From JBBQNJ01 sp038329845 (lineage in GTDB: Bacteria > Planctomycetota > Phycisphaerae > Tepidisphaerales > Tepidisphaeraceae), in NCBI GenBank assembly GCA_038329845.1, contig JBBQNJ010000002.1:1-64000 (forward strand): a DNA stretch of 64,000 nucleotides. Reading direction: 5' to 3'. The position numbers and the translations under genes were made by a program. The notes below the pieces were generated by a model that did no database searches, was not told the DNA's origin, and worked only from the letters and a program-made list of their open reading frames with translations. Shown in pieces: positions 8,259-17,553 of the stretch; positions within the stretch are counted from its first letter, which is position 1; each line of letters opens with the position of its first letter.

Positions 8259-8936
8259 ATGCGCCGCACGCGGATCAAGATTTGCGGAGTCTGCCATCCG
8301 GAAGATGCGGCGTTGGCCGCCGAGTGCGGGGCCGATGCGGTGGGAATGGTTTTTCATGGCCCTTCGGCGCGGAACGTGACGATCGAGCGAGCCCGCGAGA
8401 TCATCGCGGCGCTGGGACCGTTCGTCATGCCGGTGGGGCTTTTCGTCGATGCCGACAGCGGGGCCATTCTTGACACCGTCGGTAAGCTGGGTTTGCGCTG
8501 CGTGCAGCTCAACGGGCGAGAAACGCCCGAAACGGTGTCTCAACTGCGCGGATTGGCGGTGATCAAGGCGATCCGCGTGGAGGCCACGACGTTTCAGACC
8601 GAGCTGTCCCGGTGGCGTGACGCGCGGCGGACGATCGACCTGTCGCCGTTGCGAGCGATCGTCGTTGAGACCGCGCGAGGGGGGCTTCCCGGAGGTTCAG
8701 GGCTGGTCAACGATTTCGCCGCGGTCCGCGCCGCGATCGACGCCGGAGCGTTCGCCGGTGTCGGACCCCTGATCGCCGCTGGCGGCTTGACCGGCGCAAC
8801 GGTGGCGTCGGTCGTCCGCGACCTTCGTCCGTGGGCGGTGGACGTCAGCAGCGGCGTGGAAGATACACCGTGCCGCAAGTCCAGGGAGAAACTCACCCAA
8901 TTCTTTGCGTCTGTTGGCGCCGCGGACCGCATGTAA
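8259..8936 (+). CDS. trpF: Phosphoribosylanthranilate isomerase
   Basis: 225-residue TIM-barrel enzyme of tryptophan synthesis. It converts N-(5-phosphoribosyl)anthranilate to CdRP by Amadori rearrangement. Diagnostic motifs are KICG at residues 7-10 with the catalytic Cys, ADAVGMVF, CVQLNG (QLHG in most homologues), GGSG in the phosphate-binding loop, and AVDVSSGVE near the end with the catalytic Asp. Length is normal. It is isolated here from other trp genes, which is common in this phylum. The ATG at 8259 is supported by the MRRTRIKICG start; the in-frame upstream extension from 8166 is not conserved-looking. Confidence 0.95.
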   Translation: MRRTRIKICGVCHPEDAALAAECGADAVGMVFHGPSARNVTIERAREIIAALGPFVMPVGLFVDADSGAILDTVGKLGLRCVQLNGRETPETVSQLRGLAVIKAIRVEATTFQTELSRWRDARRTIDLSPLRAIVVETARGGLPGGSGLVNDFAAVRAAIDAGAFAGVGPLIAAGGLTGATVASVVRDLRPWAVDVSSGVEDTPCRKSREKLTQFFASVGAADRM

Positions 8937-9267
8937 ACCGGGCGGTCGCTTGAAAAAAAATCCGAAAGTTTCGAATTTGCCGGGATTTCGGGTTGCGCGA
9001 TGAGGATTCATTTGTTATAGAGGGGTTCCGCATCGCCGATCCGTCGAGTTCGGGATGAGTTCCGTGGAACAGGCTCCCCCGCCTGCGCGGGATGATCACA
9101 GGCGTTCCCCGACGTCTGGCCCGGACCGGGCGCCCGCCAGGCGTCACGCCGGACGTGGCGATGTGGCTGGTGCGCGATTCAAGTTCGTAACCTGCACCGC
9201 CGGCGAGACCCCTTCGTGTATCGCGCCGTCTCGGCTGGTGAGTCGCTCAAATGAGGAGAACCGCCGT
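8937..9267 (+). promoter_or_regulatory. Intergenic region with candidate promoter and long leader of the NAGGN operon
   Basis: A candidate promoter is TTGCGC (8993-8998), a 17-nt spacer and TATAGA (9016-9021). The transcript would have a leader of about 240 nt before the ATG at 9268. That leader is GC-rich and contains nested complementary stretches near 9134-9162 (CGCCAGGCGTCACGCC then TGGCG), which could fold. The leader stays open in the asparagine-synthase frame, but the enzyme needs Cys at position 2, so it is not coding. Osmotic regulation through the leader is possible but unproven. Confidence 0.4.
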
Positions 9268-11052
9268 ATGTGCGGGATTTGTGGCCAGATACCCCGTGCG
9301 GGCGGCGCGGCCGATCCATCGGCGGCACTGGCGGCAGTGGATGCGATGATGAATCGGATGGCGCCGCGCGGCCCGGACGGCGCCGGGGCGACGCTGATCA
9401 ACGGACGGGCGTTCGGTCATCGGCGGCTGAAGATCATCGACCTGAGCGACCGCGCCCAGCAGCCGATGATCGACAATCCACTGGGGCTGGGGATCGTCTT
9501 CAACGGGTGCATCTACAACTATCCCGAGCTTCGCGCTCAGCTCGAGGCGCGCGGATACGCATTCTTTTCCTCTGGCGACACCGAGGTGATTCTCAAGGCG
9601 TATCACGCCTGGGGAGAAGACTTCGTCGATCACCTTCAAGGCATGTTCGCGCTGGCACTGTGGGAGCGCGACTCCGGCAAGGTGGTGCTGGCGCGGGATC
9701 GCCTGGGGATCAAGCCACTGTACTACGCCGAAACCGCCGAGGGGTTTCGCTTCGCGTCCACGCTTCCGGCGATTGTGGCGGCGGGAGGGACCGACACCGA
9801 GATCGACCCGGCGGCGCTGCACTTTTATATGTCATGGCATGCGGTGGTTCCGGCGCCGCTGACGATCCTTAAGGGAGTGCGCAAGTTGCCGCCGGCGACG
9901 ATGCTGGTTATCGCACCGGACGGACAGCGGTGCCAGCGGGTGTATTGGGAAGCGAGCTTCGATCCGCGCGGCGATGAAGCGGATGTGAGTTTCGATCAGT
10001 GGCAGGATCGCGTACTCGAGGCGCTGCGCCTGGCGATTCGACGGCGGATGATCGCCGATGTGCCGGTGGGTGTGCTGTTGAGCGGCGGGTTGGATTCGAG
10101 CCTGGTCGTCGGGTTGCTCGCCGAGCAGGGCCAGCGCGGGATCGAGACCTTTTCCATCGGATTCGAGACCGTCGGGCAGGAGAAGGGCGACGAGTTCGAG
10201 TACTCCGACATCGTGGCCCGGCGATACGAAACCCGCCATCACCAGATTCGCGTCGATTCGCGGCGGGCGCTGCCGGCGCTGCATGACTGCGTGGCCGCGA
10301 TGAGCGAACCGATGGTCAGCCACGATGCGATCGGGTTCTACCTTCTTTCGCAGGAGGTGTCGCGGCATGTGAAGGTCGTACAGAGCGGGCAGGGGGCCGA
10401 CGAGGTCTTCGCAGGATACCACTGGTATCCGCCGCTGCTGGACAGCACCGATCCGGTCGGGGATTACGCGCGGGTCTTTTTCGATCGGGATCACGCCGGG
10501 TTCGCGCGGGCGGTGCATCCGCGGATGGTGAAGGAGGATTACGCCAGGGCGTTCGTCGCCGAGCATTTCGCCCGACCTGGGGCGACTCGAGCGATCGACA
10601 AGGCGTTGCGGATAGACACGACGGTGATGCTGGTCGATGACCCGGTCAAGCGGGTGGACAACATGACGATGGCCTGGGGGCTCGAGGCGCGGGTGCCGTT
10701 TCTGGACCATGAACTGGTTGAGCTGGCCGGACGAATTCCCGCCGAGTTCAAGGTCAAAGGCGGCGGCAAGCACGTGCTGAAAGAGGCGGCCCGGCGAGTG
10801 ATCCCGCCCGAGGTGATCGATCGGCCCAAGGGGTATTTTCCGGTGCCGGCGCTGAAATACATCCGCGGGGAATACCTCGAGTGGGTCAAGCAGATTCTCC
10901 GCGATCCGGCGGCGAAAAAGCGAGAGCTGTTCAGTGAAGAGTACGTCCAGGCGCTGCTGGATTCGCCCGAGGACCACATCACGCCGCTGCGGGGATCGAA
11001 GTTGTGGCAGGTGGCGTTGCTGGAGTTTTGGTTGCGGCGGCAGGGGATTTAG
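9268..11052 (+). CDS. N-acetylglutaminylglutamine amidotransferase (asparagine synthase family)
   Basis: 594 residues, asparagine-synthase architecture. The Ntn glutaminase domain starts at MCGICG, so Cys2 becomes the N-terminal nucleophile after Met removal, and runs to about residue 210. The synthetase domain carries the PP-loop SGGLDSS near 271, plus GQGADEVFAGY and GLEARVPFLDHELVE. With the next two genes it forms the NAGGN triad. This member is expected to convert the C-terminal carboxyl of N-acetylglutaminylglutamine to the amide, giving the osmolyte NAGGN. The ATG at 9268 is fixed by Cys2 and by GAGGAG upstream. Specificity is assigned from gene context. Confidence 0.88.
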   Translation: MCGICGQIPRAGGAADPSAALAAVDAMMNRMAPRGPDGAGATLINGRAFGHRRLKIIDLSDRAQQPMIDNPLGLGIVFNGCIYNYPELRAQLEARGYAFFSSGDTEVILKAYHAWGEDFVDHLQGMFALALWERDSGKVVLARDRLGIKPLYYAETAEGFRFASTLPAIVAAGGTDTEIDPAALHFYMSWHAVVPAPLTILKGVRKLPPATMLVIAPDGQRCQRVYWEASFDPRGDEADVSFDQWQDRVLEALRLAIRRRMIADVPVGVLLSGGLDSSLVVGLLAEQGQRGIETFSIGFETVGQEKGDEFEYSDIVARRYETRHHQIRVDSRRALPALHDCVAAMSEPMVSHDAIGFYLLSQEVSRHVKVVQSGQGADEVFAGYHWYPPLLDSTDPVGDYARVFFDRDHAGFARAVHPRMVKEDYARAFVAEHFARPGATRAIDKALRIDTTVMLVDDPVKRVDNMTMAWGLEARVPFLDHELVELAGRIPAEFKVKGGGKHVLKEAARRVIPPEVIDRPKGYFPVPALKYIRGEYLEWVKQILRDPAAKKRELFSEEYVQALLDSPEDHITPLRGSKLWQVALLEFWLRRQGI

Positions 11053-11096
11053 CCGCCGGCGCGGGCGATGATTGTTTTGGCGTGAAGGGGCAGGAG

Positions 11097-12926
11097 ATGA
11101 CACGGACAGGCGGGTTCATGGACGAGAAACACACCAGCGATGATTCACAGCGGCGCGGCGGACCGGCGGCGCCGGGTCCGGGGCGGGGGTTCGACCCGGC
11201 GTTCGGGCCGTCGCTGCGAAACTGGCAGGTGCCGGATGAACGGGTGCGCGATCACATGCGATCGAGCGCGGCCTTGCCGATGGGGTGGGGGCGGCTGATT
11301 TTCGGGCACACGTTCGCATCGAGCGAGGCGCTGGTCCGGTGCATTTGCGAAGAGCGCCCCGGCCGGCGAGACATCGCGCTGTACCTGCGCGATCCGCACG
11401 TGGTGCTGTCGCTGGCGCCGCACGAATTGTTTCTGGACCCGTCGCACACCTACCGGCTGTGGCTGCATCGGGCGCGGATCGAGGGACCGCGCCCGCGCGG
11501 GCTGCTGGTGCGGCGAGCGCGGTCAGCGGAAGACATCGACGCCATCAATCGCATCCACACCTGCCGCAATATGGCTCCATCCGATCCGCGATACGTCCTG
11601 AGGCATTTGCGATCGCGGACCATCGAGTGGTTAGTGGCCGAGCAGACGGCCGATGGTCGGATCGTCGGGACCGTGACCGCGGTGGACCATCAGGCCGCGT
11701 TCCGCGATCCCGAGCGCGGGGCCAGCCTGTGGTGCCTGGCGGTGGATCCCCAGGCCGAGCCGCCGGGCGTGGGGAGAATGCTCGTGCGCCATGTCATCGA
11801 GCGGATGCAGACGCGCGGGGCGGCGTGCCTGGATTTATCGGTGATGCACGACAACGAGCAGGCGATCGCGCTCTATGACGCGCTGGGATTCGAGCGGGTG
11901 CCGGTCTTCTGTGTCAAGCGGAAAAACGCCTTTAACGAGCCGCTGTTCATCGCCACCCCGCCGGAGGAAAAGCTCAATCCCTACGCGAAGATCATCGTCA
12001 ACGAGGCCCGCAAGCGCGGGATTCTCGTCGAGGTGCTGGATGAGCAGGCGAACTATTTTTCGCTGCATTTCGGCGGTCGCAGCGTGGTCTGCCGCGAGTC
12101 GCTCAGCGAGTTGACCAGCGCCATCGCCATGAGCCGCTGCGACGACAAGCGGGTGACCCGCCGGCTGTGTCTGAAGGCGGGGCTGAGCGTGCCGGCGCAG
12201 CGGGCGGCTTCGGACCCGGCGGCGAACGCCGCGTTTCTCGAGGAATTTTCCCACATCGTTGTCAAGCCGGCGCGGGGCGAGCAGGGGGCGGGGATCAGCG
12301 TGGATCTGCGCAGCGTCGAGGAGGTGGAGCAGGCGGTGGCGCGGGCGCGGGAGTTTTGTCCCGATGTGCTGCTCGAGCAGTTCGTCGAGGGGATCGACCT
12401 TCGGATCGTGGTGATCAACAACGAGGTGGTGGCGGCGGCGATCCGGCGTCCGGCGCAGGTGGTGGGGACGGGCCGGCACACGATCCGCGAGCTGATCGAG
12501 AAGCAGAGCCGCCGCCGCGCCGCGGCGACCGGCGGGGAAAGCCGCATCCCGCTGGATGATCAGACCGCCCGATGCGTGCGCGAGGCGGGTCTGAACTGGG
12601 ACGACGTGCCGCCGCTGGGGCACGCGCTGGTCGTTCGCCGCACGGCGAATCTTCACACCGGCGGGACGATCCACGACGTGACGGCGCAACTGCATCCGGA
12701 ACTGGCAACGGCGGCGCTGACCGCGGCGCGGGCGATCGACATTCCCGTCACGGGGCTGGATTTTCTGGTCCCCCGGGTGGATGGGCCTAAGTACTGGATC
12801 ATCGAAGCCAACGAGCGGCCCGGGCTGGCCAATCACGAGCCGCAGCCCACGGCCGAAAAATTTATCGACCTGCTGTTTCCCTACACCCGTCGCCGCGCCG
12901 GTCTGGGTGGTGAGGATCCGCAATGA
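11097..12926 (+). CDS. ngg: N-acetylglutaminylglutamine synthetase (GNAT/ATP-grasp fusion)
   Basis: 609 residues with an acetyltransferase fused to a ligase. After a variable N-terminal region, a GNAT domain spans about 138-280 (AVDPQAEPPGVGRMLVRHVIERM is the acetyl-CoA loop; NEQAIALYDALGFERVPV ends it). An ATP-grasp domain covers about 345-609 (VTRRLCLKAGLSVPAQ; VVKPARGEQGAGISV; IIEANERPGLANHEP). Known members acetylate and join two glutamines to give N-acetylglutaminylglutamine, the substrate of the upstream amidotransferase. It starts 44 nt after that gene and its stop overlaps the next start (ATGA), so translation is coupled. The start at 11097 follows AAGGGGCAGGAG; 11118 is an alternative. 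Confidence 0.88.
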   Translation: MTRTGGFMDEKHTSDDSQRRGGPAAPGPGRGFDPAFGPSLRNWQVPDERVRDHMRSSAALPMGWGRLIFGHTFASSEALVRCICEERPGRRDIALYLRDPHVVLSLAPHELFLDPSHTYRLWLHRARIEGPRPRGLLVRRARSAEDIDAINRIHTCRNMAPSDPRYVLRHLRSRTIEWLVAEQTADGRIVGTVTAVDHQAAFRDPERGASLWCLAVDPQAEPPGVGRMLVRHVIERMQTRGAACLDLSVMHDNEQAIALYDALGFERVPVFCVKRKNAFNEPLFIATPPEEKLNPYAKIIVNEARKRGILVEVLDEQANYFSLHFGGRSVVCRESLSELTSAIAMSRCDDKRVTRRLCLKAGLSVPAQRAASDPAANAAFLEEFSHIVVKPARGEQGAGISVDLRSVEEVEQAVARAREFCPDVLLEQFVEGIDLRIVVINNEVVAAAIRRPAQVVGTGRHTIRELIEKQSRRRAAATGGESRIPLDDQTARCVREAGLNWDDVPPLGHALVVRRTANLHTGGTIHDVTAQLHPELATAALTAARAIDIPVTGLDFLVPRVDGPKYWIIEANERPGLANHEPQPTAEKFIDLLFPYTRRRAGLGGEDPQ

Positions 12927-14017
12927 GCGTCATCCCCGTGGACATGCAGTTTCTTCAGCGCGTGATGCTTCGGATGCTCGAGATCCCCAGCCCAACCGGG
13001 TACACCGATCAGATCGTCCATTTCGTGGCCGGCGAGTTGGGGCAGATGGGCATCCCGTTTGGCCTGACCCGTCGCGGGGCGATCCGCGCGACGCTGGCGG
13101 GCCGTCAATCGGCACCGGCGCGGGCCTTGGTGGGACACCTTGACACGCTGGGGGCGATGGTCAAACAGCGAAAGCCCAACGGGCGGCTGGAGATCGTCCC
13201 CATCGGCACCTGGTCCAGCCGCTTCGCCGAGGGCGCGCGGGTGACGATCTTTTCCGGCCACGACGGGCGTCGCCGCGGCACGGTGCTGCCGCTGAAGGCG
13301 TCGGGACATATTTTCAATGAAGAGGTCGATTCGCAGCCGGTCCGCTGGGACAACGTCGAGTTGCGCGTCGATGAGCGCTACCTGCCAGATGGGATCAATG
13401 TCGGGGACTTCGTCGCGTTCGACGCCAACCCGGAGATCACTCCCAGCGGATTCGTCAACTCGCGCCATCTCGACGACAAGGCCGGCGCCGCGGTGCTGCT
13501 GACCGCCGCCAAGGCGCTGGTCGATTCGGGCGCGACCCTGCCGCTGGAATGCCACATGCTGTTCACGCTGTCCGAAGAGGTCGGCTCGGGGGCATCGGCG
13601 GTGCTGGCCGGGGATGTGGCGGAGATGGTCGCGGTGGATAACGCCACGCCCGGGCCGGGGCAGAACGGCGATGAGTTCGGCGTGACGCTTTGCATCATGG
13701 ATCAGTCCGGACCGTTCGATTACCACCTGAGCAGCCAACTGATCGAGCTATGTCAGGAACACCGCATTGATTACCGCCGTGACGTGTTCCGGCATTACCG
13801 TTCCGACGCCGCCAGCGCCGTCGAGGCGGGCACCGACGTGCGGACGGCGCTGGTCTGTTTCGGTGTCGATGCCTCGCACGGCTACGAGCGCACCCATCTC
13901 GACGCCTTGTCCGCCGTGACCCGTTTGATCACGGCCTATCTTCAAAGCGAGCCAGTCCACCCGCGCGATCGGCGCGAACTGGGACCGCTGGAAGGATTCC
14001 CGACCCAACCCACCTGA
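12923..14017 (+). CDS. NAGGN-system M42 family peptidase
   Basis: 364-residue dinuclear metallo-aminopeptidase of family M42, the third member of the NAGGN gene trio. Metal ligands and catalytic residues are visible: VGHLDTLGAM (His and Asp), NSRHLDDKAGAA (bridging Asp), LSEEVGSGAS (catalytic and binding Glu), VAVDNATPG (Asp) and a C-terminal His in ASHGYERTH. It probably hydrolyses NAGGN or related peptides when osmotic stress ends, but its role in the trio is not established. The ATG overlaps the stop of the synthetase by 4 nt. A peptide-transport operon follows only 22 nt downstream. Confidence 0.88.
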   Translation: MSVIPVDMQFLQRVMLRMLEIPSPTGYTDQIVHFVAGELGQMGIPFGLTRRGAIRATLAGRQSAPARALVGHLDTLGAMVKQRKPNGRLEIVPIGTWSSRFAEGARVTIFSGHDGRRRGTVLPLKASGHIFNEEVDSQPVRWDNVELRVDERYLPDGINVGDFVAFDANPEITPSGFVNSRHLDDKAGAAVLLTAAKALVDSGATLPLECHMLFTLSEEVGSGASAVLAGDVAEMVAVDNATPGPGQNGDEFGVTLCIMDQSGPFDYHLSSQLIELCQEHRIDYRRDVFRHYRSDAASAVEAGTDVRTALVCFGVDASHGYERTHLDALSAVTRLITAYLQSEPVHPRDRRELGPLEGFPTQPT

Positions 14018-14039
14018 ACCCCAAGGGAGCTTTATTCGA

Positions 14040-15596
14040 GTGATGATCGTATTTCAACGACTGCCGTTCATATCTCTGCTGATCGCCGGTGCCGCCTTGT
14101 GCGGCTGCGGAGACTCAAGCTCCGATCCCGGCGCTGCTCGCCCGAGCGATGAGCTGATCGTGGCGATCCAGGACGATGCCCGCACGCTCGATCCGCACCA
14201 GGCGGTCGATGCCGCGTCGATGCGGGTGATCGAGAATCTCCACTCGACGCTGTTGCGTCGATCGATGACGTACGGGGAGTTCGAGCCGGACCTGGCCCTG
14301 GCGCATTCGGTTTCGGATGACGGCATGACGTACACGTTCAAGCTGCGGCCCGGGGTAAAGTTCCACTCCCGGCGAGAGCTGAGCAGCGCCGACGTGAAGA
14401 GATCTGTCGAGCGGATCATCGAAAAGCAGGTCCGCGCCGATCATTTCGCGCCGGTGGAGTCGATCCTGACGCCCGATCCGCTGACCGTGGTTTTTAAGCT
14501 CTCGGCGCCGTTCGCGCCGTTCCTGTCGCACCTGGCCAATCCCATGAACGCCATCGTTGACCTTGAGGCGCTGGGCGAAGATCAGACGATGCAAACCCGC
14601 GACGCCGGCTGCGGACCTTTCAAGCTGGTGGAGCGCACCCGCGGCGTGCGGACGGTCCTGCAGCGACACGAGCACTACTACGATCCCAACCTGCCGCACC
14701 TGCGCCGGATCATCTTTCGCCCGCTGCCCGATGAGACGGCGCGGACGATCGCCTTGCGAAACGGGGAAGTGGATCTGGTGCTGGACCTGGCGGCCAAGGA
14801 TGTTGCCGCTGTCGAGGGATCGCCCGGGGTCGTGATCCGCTCGGCGCGTCCGGGGACGTTCTGGGAATATCTCGGACTGAACACCCGCCGCCCGCCGTTC
14901 GACGATCCGCGCGTGCGGCAGGCGATCGCCTGGGCGGTGGATCGGGCAGCGCTGAACCAGATCGTCAAGCTTGACCGAGCCACGCCGATCGACGGCGGTC
15001 CGATCCGCCCGGGGTATTGGGCCTACGCCGATCTTCATCTGTATCCGCGCCGGGATATCGAGAAGGCCAAGGCGCTGTTGGCCGAGGCCGGGCGCAGCGA
15101 GCCGTTTTCGGTGACGCTGAAGGTCGGTTCGGCGTTTGCCTACCAGGTGGATGCGGCTCAGGTCATCAAGCAGCAGTTGCGCGATCTGGGCATCGACGTG
15201 CGGATCGAGGCGCTGGAATCGAGCGTCTTTTTCGACGCCTTGGGCAAGGGCGACTTCGACATGACTCTGGTCGGCTGGGTGGGCTTCGTCGATCCCGACG
15301 AGTGGCTGTACAACATTTTCCACACCGACGGCAAGTACAATCAGCAGGGGTACTCCAACCTTCGGGTCGATGAACTGCTGAACCAGGGCCGCCGTGCCCG
15401 CGCTCGCGCCGCCCGCGCGGAAATCTATACGCGGGCGCAGCGGATCATCACCGAGGACGCGCCCATGGTGTTTCTGTACTTGAACGATCAGACCAGCGCC
15501 ATGAGCGATGCCCTTGAAGGCTATGACGTGCGTGCCACGGCCTCGACGTTGTCGCTGCGCGAGGCTCGAGTGATTCGCCGTCGCCAAAAACGTTGA
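14040..15596 (+). CDS. Peptide ABC transporter substrate-binding lipoprotein
   Basis: 518 residues, solute-binding protein family 5 (oligopeptide/dipeptide type). The N-terminus is a lipoprotein signal (FISLLIAGAALCGCGDSS), so the mature protein should be lipid-anchored outside the cytoplasmic membrane. Family features include DARTLDPHQAVDAASMRVIENLHSTL near the start, LAHSVSDDGMTYTFKLRPGVKFH, and RQAIAWAVDRAALNQIV in the middle. GTG at 14040 or ATG at 14043 follow AGGGAG. Immediately downstream of the M42 peptidase and upstream of two permeases, it may capture NAGGN-like or other peptides. No ATPase gene is found nearby. Confidence 0.9.
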   Translation: MMIVFQRLPFISLLIAGAALCGCGDSSSDPGAARPSDELIVAIQDDARTLDPHQAVDAASMRVIENLHSTLLRRSMTYGEFEPDLALAHSVSDDGMTYTFKLRPGVKFHSRRELSSADVKRSVERIIEKQVRADHFAPVESILTPDPLTVVFKLSAPFAPFLSHLANPMNAIVDLEALGEDQTMQTRDAGCGPFKLVERTRGVRTVLQRHEHYYDPNLPHLRRIIFRPLPDETARTIALRNGEVDLVLDLAAKDVAAVEGSPGVVIRSARPGTFWEYLGLNTRRPPFDDPRVRQAIAWAVDRAALNQIVKLDRATPIDGGPIRPGYWAYADLHLYPRRDIEKAKALLAEAGRSEPFSVTLKVGSAFAYQVDAAQVIKQQLRDLGIDVRIEALESSVFFDALGKGDFDMTLVGWVGFVDPDEWLYNIFHTDGKYNQQGYSNLRVDELLNQGRRARARAARAEIYTRAQRIITEDAPMVFLYLNDQTSAMSDALEGYDVRATASTLSLREARVIRRRQKR

Positions 15597-15600
15597 TGCC

Positions 15601-16563
15601 GTGATTGGTTTTCTCGCCCGACGAATCCTCATCGCCATTCCCGTGCTGATCGGCGTGTCGCTGGTGGCGTTTTTCCTGGTGCGCCTGGTCCCCGGCGACA
15701 CCGCCACGGCGATGCTGGGGCTGAATTATTCGCCCGCCGAGGCGCAAGTGCTTCGGGAAAAATATGGACTCGATCGTTCGCTGCCGGTGCAATACGCAAT
15801 GTGGATCGCCAACGTGGCGCGGGGCGACCTGGGGGTATCGAGCGTCGGCGGGCGATCGGTCACGACGACGATTCTGCGCCGTCTTCCCATGACGCTGCAA
15901 CTGGCCGCGGGGGCGCTGGTGTTCGCCCTGCTCAGCGGCGTGCCCCTGGGGGTCATCAGCGCCATGCGCCGCAGACGCACCGCCGATTACGCCGCCAGTT
16001 TTACCGGCCTGATCGGAATATCGGTCCCCGGGTTCTGGCTGGGAACGATCCTGATCCTCGTTTTCTCACTGCATTGGCGCTGGTTTCCCTCCGGCGATTT
16101 TGTCCCGCTGTCGCGCGGGCTGGTCGAGAATCTTCGGCACATGGTCCTGCCATGGCTGGCCCTGGGCCTGGCGGTGGCGGCGGTGATCATGCGAATGTCG
16201 CGCTCGACGATGCTCGAGGTGATTGGTCAGGACTACGTGCGCACCGCGCGGGCCAAGGGGATGACCGAACCGCGAGTGATCTTCCGCCACGCCCTGCGAA
16301 ACGCGCTGGTCCCGGTCGTCACCATCGCCGGGCTGCAACTGGGATATTTGCTCGGCGGCTCGGTCGTCATCGAGGCGGTCTTTTCTCTACCGGGCATTGG
16401 AAAGTTGGCGCTGGACGCCATCGCCCAGCGCGACTATCCGCTGCTCCAGGGCGTGATCCTCTTTGTCGCGGTCTGTTTCGTCATGATCAACCTGCTGATC
16501 GACGTACTCTACGCGGTCCTCGATCCGCGCATCGCCGACGGCGGCGGAACGGGGGGTCGATGA
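15601..16563 (+). CDS. Peptide ABC transporter permease, DppB type
   Basis: 320-residue inner-membrane permease with six predicted helices. It has the N-terminal FLARRILIAIPVLIGVSLVAFFLVRLVPGD signature of DppB/OppB and the EAA-type cytoplasmic loop YVRTARAKGMTEPRVIFRHALRNALVPV that contacts the ATPase. It starts with GTG four bases after the binding-protein stop and overlaps the next permease (ATGA). It pairs with the DppC-type permease to form the channel of a di- or oligopeptide importer. Specificity unknown. Confidence 0.93.
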   Translation: MIGFLARRILIAIPVLIGVSLVAFFLVRLVPGDTATAMLGLNYSPAEAQVLREKYGLDRSLPVQYAMWIANVARGDLGVSSVGGRSVTTTILRRLPMTLQLAAGALVFALLSGVPLGVISAMRRRRTADYAASFTGLIGISVPGFWLGTILILVFSLHWRWFPSGDFVPLSRGLVENLRHMVLPWLALGLAVAAVIMRMSRSTMLEVIGQDYVRTARAKGMTEPRVIFRHALRNALVPVVTIAGLQLGYLLGGSVVIEAVFSLPGIGKLALDAIAQRDYPLLQGVILFVAVCFVMINLLIDVLYAVLDPRIADGGGTGGR

Positions 16564-17459
16564 GCGCTGTCGTCTCCACCTCGCCCACGAGCGCGATTCG
16601 CACCGACCCGCCGCCGCGGACCGGGCGATGGCAGACGATCCGCCGATTCACCCGCAATCGCTTGGCGATGCTCGGGGCATCGGTCATCGCGGCGATGATC
16701 CTCTGCGCCATCGCCGCCCGATGGCTGGCTCCGTTCGATCCGGTGTTCGGGGTGGATTCGTCCGCCTATCTGTCGGCGCCCAGCGCCACGCACCCGCTGG
16801 GAACCGATCGCTTCGGCCGCGATGTGCTCAGCCGGATCATCCACGGTGCCCGCATCTCGCTCTACGCCGCCGGGGTCTCGGTCGCCATCGCACTGGTCGT
16901 GGGGGGAACCCTCGGACTTCTCGCCGGCTACTTTCGCGGCCACACCGATGCGATCCTTTCTCGCGCGATGGACGTGCTGATCGCGTTTCCCGACATCCTG
17001 CTGGCGCTGGCGATCATGGCGGTGCTGGGTGCCCGGCTGATCAACGTGATCCTGGCGATTGGGGTGGTCTACACTCCGATCTTCGCCCGGGTGGCCCGGG
17101 CCGCGGCAATGCAGGTGCGGGCCGCCCCGTACATCGAGGCGGCCCGCGCCGTCGGCGTGCGACATCCGCGAATTCTGCTTCGCCACGTCCTGCCCAACAT
17201 CGCCGCGCCGTTGATTGTGCAGACCACGCTCAGCTTCGCGTTCGCCATCCTCGCCGAGGCGGCCTTGAGTTTTCTCGGCCTGGGCGTCGAACCCGACGCC
17301 GCCTCCTGGGGGATCATGCTCCGCGACGGCAAGGACCGCATGGAAATCGCCTGGTGGGTAGCGGTTTTCCCGGGCTTGGCCATCACCCTGGCGGTGCTGG
17401 CGTTCAACACCGTCGGCGACGCCCTACGCGATGCGCTGGATCCCCGCCTGCGAACCTAG
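16560..17459 (+). CDS. Peptide ABC transporter permease, DppC type
   Basis: 299-residue permease. An N-terminal cytoplasmic tail precedes helix 1 (LAMLGASVIAAMILCAIAARWLAPFDP), followed by the characteristic HPLGTDRFGRDVLSRIIHGARISL. The EAA loop is YIEAARAVGVRHPRILLRHVLPNI. The ATG at 16560 overlaps the upstream stop; the longer open frame to 15801 is the shadow of the DppB gene. This is the last gene of the osmolyte/peptide cluster. The DppD/DppF ATPases that should energise it are missing here and must be encoded elsewhere. Confidence 0.93.
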   Translation: MSAVVSTSPTSAIRTDPPPRTGRWQTIRRFTRNRLAMLGASVIAAMILCAIAARWLAPFDPVFGVDSSAYLSAPSATHPLGTDRFGRDVLSRIIHGARISLYAAGVSVAIALVVGGTLGLLAGYFRGHTDAILSRAMDVLIAFPDILLALAIMAVLGARLINVILAIGVVYTPIFARVARAAAMQVRAAPYIEAARAVGVRHPRILLRHVLPNIAAPLIVQTTLSFAFAILAEAALSFLGLGVEPDAASWGIMLRDGKDRMEIAWWVAVFPGLAITLAVLAFNTVGDALRDALDPRLRT

Positions 17460-17553
17460 CGGGGGCAACGGAGCCGCCGGGATATCCAGAGAATGTGGTC
17501 CCTTGGGTTGCGGGCTTCGAGCCTGCCGACGACGCGGAAAAGGGGACGGACGC

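Noticed and set aside
9055..9267. In-frame 71-residue N-terminal extension of the amidotransferase
   Set aside because: The enzyme needs Cys as the first residue after Met removal (MCGICG), so the extension cannot be part of the active protein.
14115..15707. 530-residue minus-strand open frame opposite the peptide-binding protein gene
   Set aside because: Shadow frame; the plus strand encodes a clear lipoprotein of a known family.
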